64,000 nucleotides of DNA from Candidatus Moranbacteria bacterium GW2011_GWC2_40_12 (GTDB lineage Bacteria; Patescibacteria; Paceibacteria; Moranbacterales; UBA11712): NCBI GenBank assembly GCA_000995965.1, contig LBYD01000004.1, forward strand, positions 35,049 to 99,048. Reading direction: 5' to 3'. Below the pieces are notes generated by a model that was not told the origin of the DNA, did not search any database, and was given only the letters and a program-made list of their open reading frames with translations. The position numbers and the translations under genes were made by a program. Shown in pieces: positions 56,560-64,000 of the stretch (position 1 is the first letter of the stretch; each line of letters opens with the position of its first letter).

Positions 56560-57813
56560 ATGCCATATTTTGAAATAACCGGCGGGAAAAAATTGAATGG
56601 GGAAATTGAAGTGAAAGGCGCCAAAAACGCAGCCTTGAAAGCCGTAGCAGCGGCTCTTTTATCGAGCGAAAAATGGATTATCAAAAATCTTCCGCAAATT
56701 GAAGATATCAACAGGATTTTGGAAATGGCTGAAGATTTAGGGGCTAAAATAAAAAGAGGTAATAATAAGGTTGAAATTCAGGCCAAAAGCATCAAAAAAA
56801 CACGCTTGAGCGAAAAGCTGGCCGGGAAGCTGCGGGCTTCGATAATCCTCGCCGGGCCGGTTCTGGCGCGCATGGGAAAAGTTTCCATGCCATATCCCGG
56901 GGGATGCGTGATCGGGAAACGGCCGATTGATTTGTTCCTCGCCGGATTTCAAAAAATGGGAGCCAAGGTAAAATGGCAGGACGACCATTTCAGCTTGTCT
57001 GCCAGGAAACTGAAAGGCGCAAAAATATTTTTTCCAAAAATATCCGTGACCGGAACAGAAGCGATGATGATCACGGCGGTTCTCGCAGAAGGGGAAACGA
57101 TTCTCGAGAACGCGGCCATGGAGCCGGAAATTCCGGCCCTTGCGGAATTTTTGAATCGGTGCGGCGCAAAAATATTTGGGGCGGGAACGCCGACTATCAG
57201 AATAAAAGGAGTCAAAGGGATCAGGGGCGGTCAGATGAAACTGATTCCGGACCGGATTGAAACAGGGACATTCGTTATCCTCGCGGCGCTTTGCGGAGGA
57301 AAGATAAAAATAAGAAACTGCAATCCGGACCACATTCGGGCGTTTCTCGTGAATATCCAAAAAGCGGGGGTGAGAATTGAAGAAAAAAAGAACGAGTTGG
57401 TTGTCTGGGGGGCGGAAAAAATAAATCCGGTGAATGTGACGACCCATGAATATCCGGGTTTCGCGACCGATCTCCAGCCTCCTTTCACACTTCTTGTGAC
57501 GCAAGCCAGAGGAACAAGCCAGATCCATGACCCAATTTTTGAAGGAAGGCTGCTCTTCACGGATATTTTGAACTCGATGGGAGCAAACATTGTTCTCAAT
57601 GATCCGCATCGGGCGGCGATCCATGGTCCGACAAGACTGCGGGGGAGAAAAATAGCCAGTCCCGATCTCCGGGCGGGAATCACGCTTCTTCTCGCTGGGC
57701 TAATTGCAAAAGGAAAAACAGTTGTCGAAAATATTTATCAGATAGACAGGGGATATGAAAAAATAGAAGAGAGACTGCAAAAGCTGGGAGCGGATATCAA
57801 AAGAATAATGTAA
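56560..57813 (+). CDS. murA: UDP-N-acetylglucosamine 1-carboxyvinyltransferase
   Basis: This 417-residue enzyme catalyses the first committed step of peptidoglycan synthesis. KGAKNAALKAVAAALL is the N-terminal UDP-GlcNAc-binding block. The PEP-binding cysteine, target of fosfomycin, is present in MPYPGGCVIGKRPIDL. GTEAMMITAVLAEG, RIETGTFVILAAL and YPGFATDLQPPF complete the family pattern. Full length and intact. Preceded by its own leader after a terminator. Confidence 0.96.
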   Translation: MPYFEITGGKKLNGEIEVKGAKNAALKAVAAALLSSEKWIIKNLPQIEDINRILEMAEDLGAKIKRGNNKVEIQAKSIKKTRLSEKLAGKLRASIILAGPVLARMGKVSMPYPGGCVIGKRPIDLFLAGFQKMGAKVKWQDDHFSLSARKLKGAKIFFPKISVTGTEAMMITAVLAEGETILENAAMEPEIPALAEFLNRCGAKIFGAGTPTIRIKGVKGIRGGQMKLIPDRIETGTFVILAALCGGKIKIRNCNPDHIRAFLVNIQKAGVRIEEKKNELVVWGAEKINPVNVTTHEYPGFATDLQPPFTLLVTQARGTSQIHDPIFEGRLLFTDILNSMGANIVLNDPHRAAIHGPTRLRGRKIASPDLRAGITLLLAGLIAKGKTVVENIYQIDRGYEKIEERLQKLGADIKRIM

Positions 57814-57948
57814 AAGGCAAAAATCAAAAATAAAAATGACAATGTAAAATGTTAAAATGGTTTATACTTGTTCATTTTAACATTCGGATAATTTTACACT
57901 TTGAACTGTCATTTTGCATTTTGATTTTTTATTTTTAAAATTTTTACT

Positions 57949-58956
57949 GTGTTTATAAAAAAAATCGGAATTGATTTAGGAACCGCAAATACTCTCGTGT
58001 TTCTTCCCGGCGAAGGAATTGTTGTCAATGAGCCGTCGGTGGTGGCCATTTCGCTCGTAGACAACAAGATTTTGGCAGTCGGAAATGAGGCCAAAGAAAT
58101 GATGGGCCGGACTCCTGAATCCATCACCGCCCAGAGACCCCTAAAAGACGGTGTAATCGCGGATTATCGGATTACAGAAGCCATGCTTCGCTACTTTATA
58201 AACAAAGTTAGCGGGAGTTTTCGCTTGATAAGGCCGGAGGTAATGGTTTCTATCCCGGCCGGCGTGACTTCAACAGAACGGAGGGCGGTGGTTGACGCGG
58301 CGGTGAAGGCGGGAGCCAAAACTGCCTATGTCGTAAAAGAGCCGATTCTTGCGGCAATCGGGGCGGGGATTCCAATCAACAGCGCGGCAGGGAACATGAT
58401 TGTTGATATTGGAGGGGGGACGAGCGAAGTCGCGATTATATCTCTGGGTGGGGTTGTGGCGGCTCACAGCGCGAGGGTGGGAGGCAACAAAATAGACCAC
58501 GCGATTGCCGATTTCATAAAAAAGAAGCATGGTCTCGCGATCGGTGAGAGAACAGCCGAAGAAATAAAAATTGCGATTGGGAGCGCCATGCCTCAAACAA
58601 AAGACGAGTATGTCGAGGTGCGGGGGCGCGATCTTATTGCGGGACTTCCGAAAACAATTCGGGTTTCAGCGAACGAAATCACAGAGGCTATTCAGGATGA
58701 GCTTCGGGAAATTATCAATGCCATCAAGAAGGTTTTGCAGGAAACTCCGCCAGAACTTGCGGCGGATGTGATTGACAAAGGGATGATTCTTTCGGGGGGC
58801 GGAGCCCTTCTGCGCCATTTGGATCAGCTCATTACCAAAACAACCGGAGTGCCTTGCTATGTCGCGGATGATCCGCTTCTCTGTGTTGCAAAGGGAACCG
58901 GGATCGCGCTTGAACATTTGGATATGTATAAGCGGACTATCATGATGAGCAAATGA
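57949..58956 (+). CDS. mreB: Rod-shape-determining actin homologue MreB
   Basis: This 335-residue protein starts with GTG and opens FIKKIGIDLGTANTLVF, the phosphate-1 motif of actins. MIVDIGGGTSEVAIISLGG (phosphate 2), VGGNKIDHAIADFI and KGMILSGGGALLRHLD (adenosine motif) follow. It directs cell-wall elongation with RodA. The 135-base leader is an AT-rich inverted repeat (AATGTTAAAATG at 57848 and its complement at 57873, with longer flanking matches). Confidence 0.96.
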   Translation: MFIKKIGIDLGTANTLVFLPGEGIVVNEPSVVAISLVDNKILAVGNEAKEMMGRTPESITAQRPLKDGVIADYRITEAMLRYFINKVSGSFRLIRPEVMVSIPAGVTSTERRAVVDAAVKAGAKTAYVVKEPILAAIGAGIPINSAAGNMIVDIGGGTSEVAIISLGGVVAAHSARVGGNKIDHAIADFIKKKHGLAIGERTAEEIKIAIGSAMPQTKDEYVEVRGRDLIAGLPKTIRVSANEITEAIQDELREIINAIKKVLQETPPELAADVIDKGMILSGGGALLRHLDQLITKTTGVPCYVADDPLLCVAKGTGIALEHLDMYKRTIMMSK

Positions 58957-59103
58957 TTCCGCTTTGGCGGAATCATCCCGAGCGAAGTCGAGGGATCTTA
59001 AATATAAGGCTTCGCGAGAAATTAGAGCCTTTCGAGTAGGCTGGTCAGCCCCGATGGGGTCGGGGCTGACTAACGCGATACTCTCAAAACTCTAATTTCT
59101 CGC
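58954..59103. repeat. Nested palindromic repeats after mreB
   Basis: Three structures in series: TGATTCCGC/GCGGAATCA (its first bases are the mreB stop), ATCCC/GGGAT around CGAGCGAAGTCGA, then 14-bp arms GCGAGAAATTAGAG (59014) and CTCTAATTTCTCGC (59090) enclosing an 11-bp stem GTCAGCCCCGA/TCGGGGCTGAC. Confidence 0.85.
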
Positions 59104-59117
59104 TTGTTTCTTTTCTT

Positions 59118-60251
59118 ATGATCATTGGCATTGACGCTTCGCGCGCTTTTCAAAAAAACAAAACCGGAATTGAAGAGTATTCTTATCAGGCGATCAAACA
59201 CCTGAGGGATTTTTTGAAAGAGCATGAAGTGGTTTTATACTGCAATCCGGCGATAAATATAAAACCGGATTTTAGTATTCCCGAAAAATGGAAGATAAAA
59301 AATCTTCGCGCGCCGATTTTCTGGACGCAGGCGAGGTTGTCGCTCGAGATGATATTTCATCCCGTGGACGTGTTGTTCATTCCGGCGCATACGGTTCCGC
59401 TGATTCATCCCAGAAACACGATTGTCACGATCCACGGACTGGAATATGAATTCTGTCCAGAAGCCTATTCTTTCTGGCAAAGGTTCTATATGCGCCGGGT
59501 GATCAAAAATTCCTGCCGGTGGGCGGAGAAGATAATCGCGGTGAGCGAGAACACGAAGAGGGATTTGGTGAAATTGTATGGAGTGAATGAGGAGAAGGTT
59601 GAAGTCATGTATGAAGGAATTTCGTCTAAAGCTCGGCAGGTTGGCCAAAGTCCGGCTTTTCCCTTTCTCGAGCAGAGCTCTCGAAATTCCTCAAAGCCGG
59701 ACTTTTCGAAATACTTTTTATTTGTGGGAAGACTGGAGGAAAGAAAAAATATTTGTGGGATTGTTGAAGCATTTGAGATTTTGAAAGAGAAATACAATTT
59801 GCCGCATAAGTTGGTTTTGGCTGGAAAGTTTGGTTATGGAAAAAGTGAGATCAGAAATAAAATAGAAAATAGCAGATATAAAGATGATATTATTTTACCG
59901 GGATATATTTCTGACGAAGAAAAGTTCGAGCTGATGAAAAAAGCGGAGGTGTTTTTGTTCCCGACGTTCTATGAAGGGTTCGGCTTGCCGATTCTTGAAG
60001 CGCAAAGTGTTGGAACGCCGGTCGTGACATCGAATATTTCCTCAATGCCGGAAGTGGCGGGGGACGGGTCGGTTTTGGCTGACCCGAAAGACCCGAATGC
60101 GATTGCCGAAGCGGTATATAAGCTCGTCTCGGACGAAAGCCATAAAAATGATATAATAAAAAAAGGACTCGAGAACGCGAAAAGATTTTCGTGGAAAAAG
60201 TGCGCGGGGGAGATAAGTATCGTTCTTCAAAGGCGGGCAAGTGTTACGTAG
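59118..60251 (+). CDS. GT4-family glycosyltransferase
   Basis: This 377-residue GT-B protein has an N-terminal FKNKTGIEEYSYQAIKHL-like block, IVTIHGLEYEFCPEAYS and IAVSENTKRDLVKLYG. The C-terminal domain has LFVGRLEERKNICGIVEAFE and the EX7E motif PTFYEGFGLPILEAQSVGTP. It resembles mannosyl/rhamnosyl transferases of exopolysaccharides. Residues about 177-196 (SPAFPFLEQSSRNSS) are an in-frame palindromic element located exactly between the two Rossmann domains. Confidence 0.9.
   Translation: MIIGIDASRAFQKNKTGIEEYSYQAIKHLRDFLKEHEVVLYCNPAINIKPDFSIPEKWKIKNLRAPIFWTQARLSLEMIFHPVDVLFIPAHTVPLIHPRNTIVTIHGLEYEFCPEAYSFWQRFYMRRVIKNSCRWAEKIIAVSENTKRDLVKLYGVNEEKVEVMYEGISSKARQVGQSPAFPFLEQSSRNSSKPDFSKYFLFVGRLEERKNICGIVEAFEILKEKYNLPHKLVLAGKFGYGKSEIRNKIENSRYKDDIILPGYISDEEKFELMKKAEVFLFPTFYEGFGLPILEAQSVGTPVVTSNISSMPEVAGDGSVLADPKDPNAIAEAVYKLVSDESHKNDIIKKGLENAKRFSWKKCAGEISIVLQRRASVT
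59647..59705 (+). repeat. 59-bp two-stem palindromic element inside a glycosyltransferase gene
   Basis: Arms AAAGTCCGGCTTT and AAAGCCGGACTTT are perfect complements but differ from every other copy. The core is nearly the xseA core (TCGAGCAGAGCTCTCGAAATTCCTC form). Read in frame. Confidence 0.9.
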
Positions 60252-60346
60252 CAAGCTACGTAATTCGTGAAATTCCAGTTCGGATTATTTTGAATACTTT
60301 CATATATGCATATATGAAAGTGTGCGCACTACGATATATCGTAGTG
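60244..60346. repeat. Three perfect palindromes in 103 bp
   Basis: TTACGTAGCAAGCTACGTAA (60244-60263), a 26-bp palindrome centred on ATGCAT (60296-60321) and CACTACGATATATCGTAGTG (60327-60346). The first begins in the last codons of the glycosyltransferase. Confidence 0.9.
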
Positions 60347-60398
60347 AAAGAAAATTAAAAATTATTTGACAGTATGGGAAATGTTCGGATAAAAAAAG

Positions 60399-60426
60399 CC
60401 GGACCGCGTTCAGAGAGCAGGTCCGG
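60399..60426 (-). terminator. Intrinsic terminator of the tiny membrane-protein pair
   Basis: On the minus strand CCGGACC and GGTCCGG form a 7-bp stem followed by CTTTTTTT, 22 bases after the last stop. Confidence 0.8.
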
Positions 60427-60447
60427 GCGATCAGATTATATAACAAT

Positions 60448-60552
60448 CTAACGGAGACAAGTGCTAATTCCTATTGCCAGTAATATGGCGGAAAGAACGA
60501 ATAATAATTTATACTCGAATTCGGTTAAGGAAGCTTCGTCTATAGCCGGCAT
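60448..60552 (-). CDS. 34-residue membrane protein
   Basis: MPAIDEASLTEFEYK is followed by one hydrophobic helix (LLFVLSAILLAIGIS) and TCLR. Its ATG lies inside the last codons of the upstream tiny gene, an overlap of 13 bp. No family recognised. Support comes from the shared terminator, the coupling and the helix. Confidence 0.55.
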   Translation of the reverse strand: MPAIDEASLTEFEYKLLFVLSAILLAIGISTCLR

Positions 60553-60659
60553 CTTTTTAGCTCTTTCGCGCTCCCTGGTAAAAAAATAAAGGTGGCTACG
60601 CTGAAGAGAATAAAAATTATGCCCTCTATGATAAGTTTTTGAGCCTGGGATAATTCCAT
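60540..60659 (-). CDS. 39-residue membrane protein
   Basis: MELSQAQKLIIEG leads into one hydrophobic helix (IIFILFSVATFIFLPG) and a basic tail (SAKELKRCRL). TTGGAGGAGAAT just before the ATG is a strong ribosome-binding site. First gene of a two-gene minus-strand unit ending at the terminator 60399-60426. It diverges from the glycosyltransferase at 60704. Confidence 0.6.
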   Translation of the reverse strand: MELSQAQKLIIEGIIFILFSVATFIFLPGSAKELKRCRL

Positions 60660-60703
60660 ATTCTCCTCCAAGATACGGGATATTCAGGACATAATATTGT
60701 ACT

Positions 60704-61882
60704 ATGGATAATAAATTTAGTCAATTAAAAGTCGCTCTTGTTCACGACTTTCTCAACCAATACGGCGGGGCGGAAAGGGTGCTCCTCACGCTCCACGAGA
60801 TGTTTCCCGAAGCGCCGATTTATACTTTGCTCTATGACCCGGCGAAAATGCGCGGGAAATTCAAGGGCGCTGACATACGGCCGTCATTTCTTCAAAAATT
60901 TCCGAAGTTTTTGAAGAAAAGGCACAAGTGGCTTTTGCCTCTCATGCCGACGGCGCCGGAGACTTTCAACTTGCGCGATTTCGATCTTGTCATTTCTTCT
61001 TCCAGCGCGTTCGCGAAAGGAATCATTGTGAAACCAAAAACAATTCATATTTGCTATTGCCACAGCCCGATGAGATATAGCTGGGACTGGAACGAAAAAT
61101 ATCTCGACGAACAAGGGTTGGGTTCGAAAAGGCGGATTCTGGCGCGGCTTCTTCTTAACTATGTCCGAATGTGGGATCGGGTGGCGGCGGATCGGGTTGA
61201 TTTTTTCATCGCCAATTCGAGCGCGACGAAAGCGAAGATAAAAAAATATTATGGGCGGGAGAGCGCGGTCGTCTATCCGCCGGTGGAGATGGGCTCATTC
61301 GAGGTCTCACCTCGAACATCTGAAAATTCCAAGACTAAGTCTTGGAAAACCTCCCAAGACTTAGTCTTGGAAAAACAAAATTATTTCCTCATTGTCTCAC
61401 GGCTTTCGCCGTATAAAAAAATAGAAATAGCAGTGGAGGCTATGAACAAATTAAATTTGCCGCTTTACGTGATTGGAGAAGGATCTCCGAAATACGTGAA
61501 ATACTTGAAATCAATCGCAGGACCAAAAACAAAATTTTTAGGTTGGCTGTCGGATAAGAAAACAAAAGAACATTATAGACATTGTCGAGCTTTTATTTTG
61601 CCAGGAGAAGAAGATTTTGGAATCGCTCTGGTTGAAGCTATGTCCTTTGGAAAGCCGGTGATCGCACTCCGGCACGGCGGAGCAATGGAAACAGTCATCG
61701 AAGGCGAAACGGGAGAGTTTTTCAACGAGCCGACGGTTGAGGTACTTGCCGATGCGGTGCGCCGTTTTCAGGAACATGAAAAAAATTATAGTCCCGAAAA
61801 AATATGGGAAAACGTAAACATGTTCAGAAGAAGTGCCTTTGAAGAAAATATTTCACTATTTATTGCGAAGGTGATTAGCTAA
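60704..61882 (+). CDS. GT4-family glycosyltransferase (mannosyltransferase-like)
   Basis: This 392-residue protein opens KVALVHDFLNQYGGAERVL, the GGxER sugar-acceptor loop of WbaZ/PimB-like enzymes. ICYCHSPMRYSWDWNEKYL is a hallmark of this subgroup. The second domain has LIVSRLSPYKKIEIAVEA and the EX7E motif PGEEDFGIALVEAMSFGKP. Residues about 208-222 (NSKTKSWKTSQDLVLEK) are coded by an in-frame pair of CCAAGACTAAGTCTTGG palindromes, once more at the domain junction. Confidence 0.9.
   Translation: MDNKFSQLKVALVHDFLNQYGGAERVLLTLHEMFPEAPIYTLLYDPAKMRGKFKGADIRPSFLQKFPKFLKKRHKWLLPLMPTAPETFNLRDFDLVISSSSAFAKGIIVKPKTIHICYCHSPMRYSWDWNEKYLDEQGLGSKRRILARLLLNYVRMWDRVAADRVDFFIANSSATKAKIKKYYGRESAVVYPPVEMGSFEVSPRTSENSKTKSWKTSQDLVLEKQNYFLIVSRLSPYKKIEIAVEAMNKLNLPLYVIGEGSPKYVKYLKSIAGPKTKFLGWLSDKKTKEHYRHCRAFILPGEEDFGIALVEAMSFGKPVIALRHGGAMETVIEGETGEFFNEPTVEVLADAVRRFQEHEKNYSPEKIWENVNMFRRSAFEENISLFIAKVIS
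61327..61370 (+). repeat. Paired CCAAGAC palindromes inside a glycosyltransferase gene
   Basis: CCAAGACTAAGTCTTGG (61329-61345) and its reverse complement (61354-61370) can fold singly or with each other. A single copy is read in frame in elp3 at 35614-35636. Confidence 0.85.
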
Positions 61883-61941
61883 ATTATCTCAGAATATTTT
61901 CTCTGATTTAGAAAAGATACTGTGGATAACTTTTTATGGGG

Positions 61942-61967
61942 TTGCTTCGAAACGAAGCAATTTTTTT
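61942..61967 (+). terminator. Intrinsic terminator
   Basis: TTGCTTCG and CGAAGCAA form an 8-bp stem with a AAA loop, then seven Ts, 60 bases after the glycosyltransferase stop. The remaining bases to 62363 are about 75% A+T with no gene that I can support. Confidence 0.85.
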
Positions 61968-62363
61968 ATTTCGGCAGGTTAGACAGGAGTAAAAAATAGA
62001 GAAAATATTTTTATGTTAAATATTTGATTATGGGATTATTGATTTTAATTATTATTAAATTGATAATAAAATTATCCGATAATACTTATATAAATTATAA
62101 ATAAAGAGAATAGCATATGTAGTTAATATCGGATTCGAAATATATTCAAAATCATGATAGAAAAAAATTTATTCGCAATGTTTTGAAACGCCTGAGAACA
62201 ATAAGCCTATATTTAGGCAATAAAGAAGGAGCGGTGAAAATGAATAAAATATATTGTTAGATAATGATGGTCAAAAATTTCATAAAATACTATAATATTT
62301 ATAGAATGATGCTCTTCTCTTTATCTTATATATATAAGTAATAATGAGAAGATTAAATATAAA

Positions 62364-64000
62364 ATGAAGTTAGACAAAAAAAATACATCAATAACAAAAA
62401 ATCTCGCATCTGGAAATAATCCTGAGGTTGTTGAAAGTGAAAACAAAATCGAAAGCGAGGGTTTAATAAAACTTTCTGACGCGACGAAAGAGTCGGCGTA
62501 TTCAAAAAGCTATTTGCTTTCGGCCGCAATTCTGAGGAAGCTAAAAGCAAAAAAAATTGGCGGAATTTGGTATACAAAAAAAGAATGGCTGGAAAATTTT
62601 GCAAGTGAAGCAAAAAAAAGGAAGGAAGATAATCGCAAGCAACTATCGCAGAAACTCGGCGGCGAATATGGCGAGTTTGTGAAATACAAGGGGGAGGAAA
62701 ATATTGACTCGAAAGCCAGCGCGATAATGAGAAAAAAAGATGTTGTTCAGGAAGCCGGCATTTTAAAAAGCTCAATATACAACAAAGGATTTTTTGTCCG
62801 TCAGGCGGTTGTCGTCCTGATTGTTCTCATGCTCATCAACCTTTCAAAAACAGCCATTGGAATGGCAGAAGGAATGACAAGCAGAATGGTGGAAAAAGTG
62901 ATTGTGAATTATAACGAAGGGATTGAAAGCATTGCGGGAGGAATTGGAAAGCTAAACGAAAATATGGGAGGGAAAATCCGGTTGGCGGAAATCGGAGGAG
63001 AAAGGATAATCAAAATTAGGGCTGAAATTGAAAAGAAAAAAAAGGAAAAGGAATATGAAAAAAAATACGGGCTGAATATAGAGGGCCGGAAAGAATCAAA
63101 AGAATCCCTTCTTGAGTCCGAAGGGATGGTCGCCGGGATTGAGAGCAAAAGCGATCTTAAAAACTCAAAAGGAATCGTCCTGGCCGAAACCGCGGAGACG
63201 CTTCTTGAAAATATCGGCGACATCGAAGTGGACGCCTATGTCCTCGACGAAAACAGCCGGGAAATTCCGAACGGCGAATACGCCGTCCGCTTCTCGCTCT
63301 ACCGCCTCGACCGCGCGGAAGCCGACCCCTATCCTTCCGACACCGACCAGGCGTCCCGCGTCTGGGAAGAAACCCGGACGGTGAAAATCCAAAACGGGCT
63401 GCTCGCCGCTTATCTGGGCTCAGTCAACCCCATCCCGACCAGCCTCAATTTCGCAAATGAAAGCTACTACCTCGGAATAAGGGTGGGCGAAGACGCGGAG
63501 CTCATCCCGCGCAAAAGAATCGGCGCCGTGCCGCTCGCCCGGTCGGCGCTGAACGCCCAAACGGCCCAAGTCGCCCTTTCCCTTTCCGGCTACGCGGTCG
63601 GGAACAGCTCCGGAAACATCCCCGTCTCAAACGGAACAATGAACGCCAATCTCAACGCCCAATACCTCGGCGGGATGGAAGCCGGAGATTTCGCCTCCGC
63701 GTCGGATATCGCCAACGTCAGCGAATACGCCGGATGGAGGCTCCAGTCCTCTTCCGGAGACAGCGGCCAAAACATTTCTTCCGGGGCAAGAGTGGTCTTT
63801 TCCGGATCAAACGGAATCACGACTTCAAGAAGCCTGAGGACCCTTACCATCGCTCCGGCCTACGGGTCAGCGGCGGGCACCATTGCCCAGGGGAACACGC
63901 CGCTCATCGTGAACACAACCGGCAATATGCAAGGCGGGGGGACGGGAACGGCCGGAGGAGGCCTCTCCCTCACGCTCGACACGGTGGCGAGTCCGAGTTT
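62364..64000 (+). CDS. Large surface protein, N-terminal part (runs off the window)
   Basis: An ATG at 62364 opens a frame with no stop to the window end, 545 codons. Residues about 30-85 (GLIKLSDATKESAYSKSYL, then KKIGGIWYTKKEWLENF) look like the excisionase/MerR-type helix-turn-helix domain. A membrane helix follows (about 152-170, AVVVLIVLMLINLSKTAIGM), then a charged coiled stretch (about 180-260). From about 275 the sequence becomes a repetitive beta-rich, Gly/Ser/Ala/Asn-rich region (VDAYVLDENSREIPNGEYAV) as in tail-fibre-like CPR surface proteins. G+C rises sharply near 63180. Predicted: cytoplasmic N-terminus, large external part. Confidence 0.8.
   Translation, partial: MKLDKKNTSITKNLASGNNPEVVESENKIESEGLIKLSDATKESAYSKSYLLSAAILRKLKAKKIGGIWYTKKEWLENFASEAKKRKEDNRKQLSQKLGGEYGEFVKYKGEENIDSKASAIMRKKDVVQEAGILKSSIYNKGFFVRQAVVVLIVLMLINLSKTAIGMAEGMTSRMVEKVIVNYNEGIESIAGGIGKLNENMGGKIRLAEIGGERIIKIRAEIEKKKKEKEYEKKYGLNIEGRKESKESLLESEGMVAGIESKSDLKNSKGIVLAETAETLLENIGDIEVDAYVLDENSREIPNGEYAVRFSLYRLDRAEADPYPSDTDQASRVWEETRTVKIQNGLLAAYLGSVNPIPTSLNFANESYYLGIRVGEDAELIPRKRIGAVPLARSALNAQTAQVALSLSGYAVGNSSGNIPVSNGTMNANLNAQYLGGMEAGDFASASDIANVSEYAGWRLQSSSGDSGQNISSGARVVFSGSNGITTSRSLRTLTIAPAYGSAAGTIAQGNTPLIVNTTGNMQGGGTGTAGGGLSLTLDTVASPS

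Noticed and set aside
62239..62260. Six-codon open reading frame after GGAGCGG.
   Set aside because: Too short to support and in a very A+T-rich region.
1..64000. CRISPR array or cas genes.
   Set aside because: No regularly spaced direct repeats with unique spacers were seen. The tandem repeat at 40303 is 8 bp without spacers.
1..64000. Insertion sequence or integrase that could move the palindromic elements.
   Set aside because: No transposase-like protein is encoded in the window. The only mobile-type enzyme is the DGR RT.
1..64000. Alternative genetic code (TGA as glycine).
   Set aside because: TGA ends guaA, mreB, the DGR target and several glycosyltransferases at the expected family lengths.

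Overview
The window reads as a chromosomal fragment of a Patescibacteria/CPR bacterium, probably Parcubacteria-like. This rests on gene content and style, not on a marker phylogeny. The genes are short and packed, many overlapping as ATGA or TAATG. A secreted protein carries the cysteine motif CTDGKRNQ...DCGGPC that I associate with CPR proteins. Housekeeping proteins carry insert peptides such as FAKASAG and SPAKALASAG. A diversity-generating retroelement is present. TGA is used as a stop (guaA, the retroelement target, mreB), so recoded-TGA lineages such as Gracilibacteria are excluded.

Layout. 0-2.5 kb: a HAD phosphatase and, on the minus strand, a GT-C/TPR membrane protein. 2.5-16.3 kb: a compact plus-strand surface-glycan locus with GT2 and GT4 glycosyltransferases, eight small SAM methyltransferases, a hexapeptide acetyltransferase, a radical SAM protein and a small membrane protein. 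16.3-18.6 kb: guaA, then a HepT-MntA toxin-antitoxin pair on the minus strand. 18.7-21.4 kb: a complete diversity-generating retroelement (DGR) with target gene and VR, TR, antisense avd and reverse transcriptase. 21.4-28.9 kb: xseA-xseB, a YgjP-like peptidase, an L,D-transpeptidase, a phosphatase, an Ogt-like protein and the minus-strand smpB-ssrA-infC-rpmI-rplT translation block. 29-37.8 kb: a promoter-driven candidate ncRNA, argS, an exonuclease, an odd tRNA cluster, an ABC-2 exporter and elp3. 38-43.1 kb: lexA, nucleotide metabolism (dCMP deaminase, dcd, tmk) and gatB. 43-46.8 kb: four small cysteine-rich proteins around pyrB and miaA. 46.8-58.9 kb: miaB, thrS, rodA, rplY, a lytic transglycosylase-like protein, a CAP-domain protein, murA and mreB. 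59-64 kb: two GT4 enzymes, two tiny membrane proteins and the start of a large surface protein that runs off the end.

Two systems stand out. (1) The DGR. A 116-bp TR (19895-20010) matches a 116-bp VR (19428-19543) at the 3' end of the target gene. All twelve differences fall at TR adenines, and nine residues of the target protein are changed. avd lies head-to-head with the RT gene and contains an 11-C run (G on the plus strand). (2) A dense population of short palindromic elements. At least nine copies of one ~59-bp two-stem family, plus several other families, sit between genes and also in frame inside argS, xseA, elp3, miaB, miaA, gatB, a methyltransferase and two glycosyltransferases. Arm sequences differ between copies, yet the two arms within a copy stay complementary or nearly so. 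This resembles the Rickettsia palindromic elements in behaviour, but I know of no description of this family. By eye, the glycan locus at 2.5-16.3 kb is free of them.

Functionally the genes cover cell-wall elongation (rodA, mreB, murA, L,D-transpeptidase), surface glycosylation, translation and ribosome rescue, pyrimidine supply and DNA repair, with surface diversification through the DGR target and the large terminal protein.
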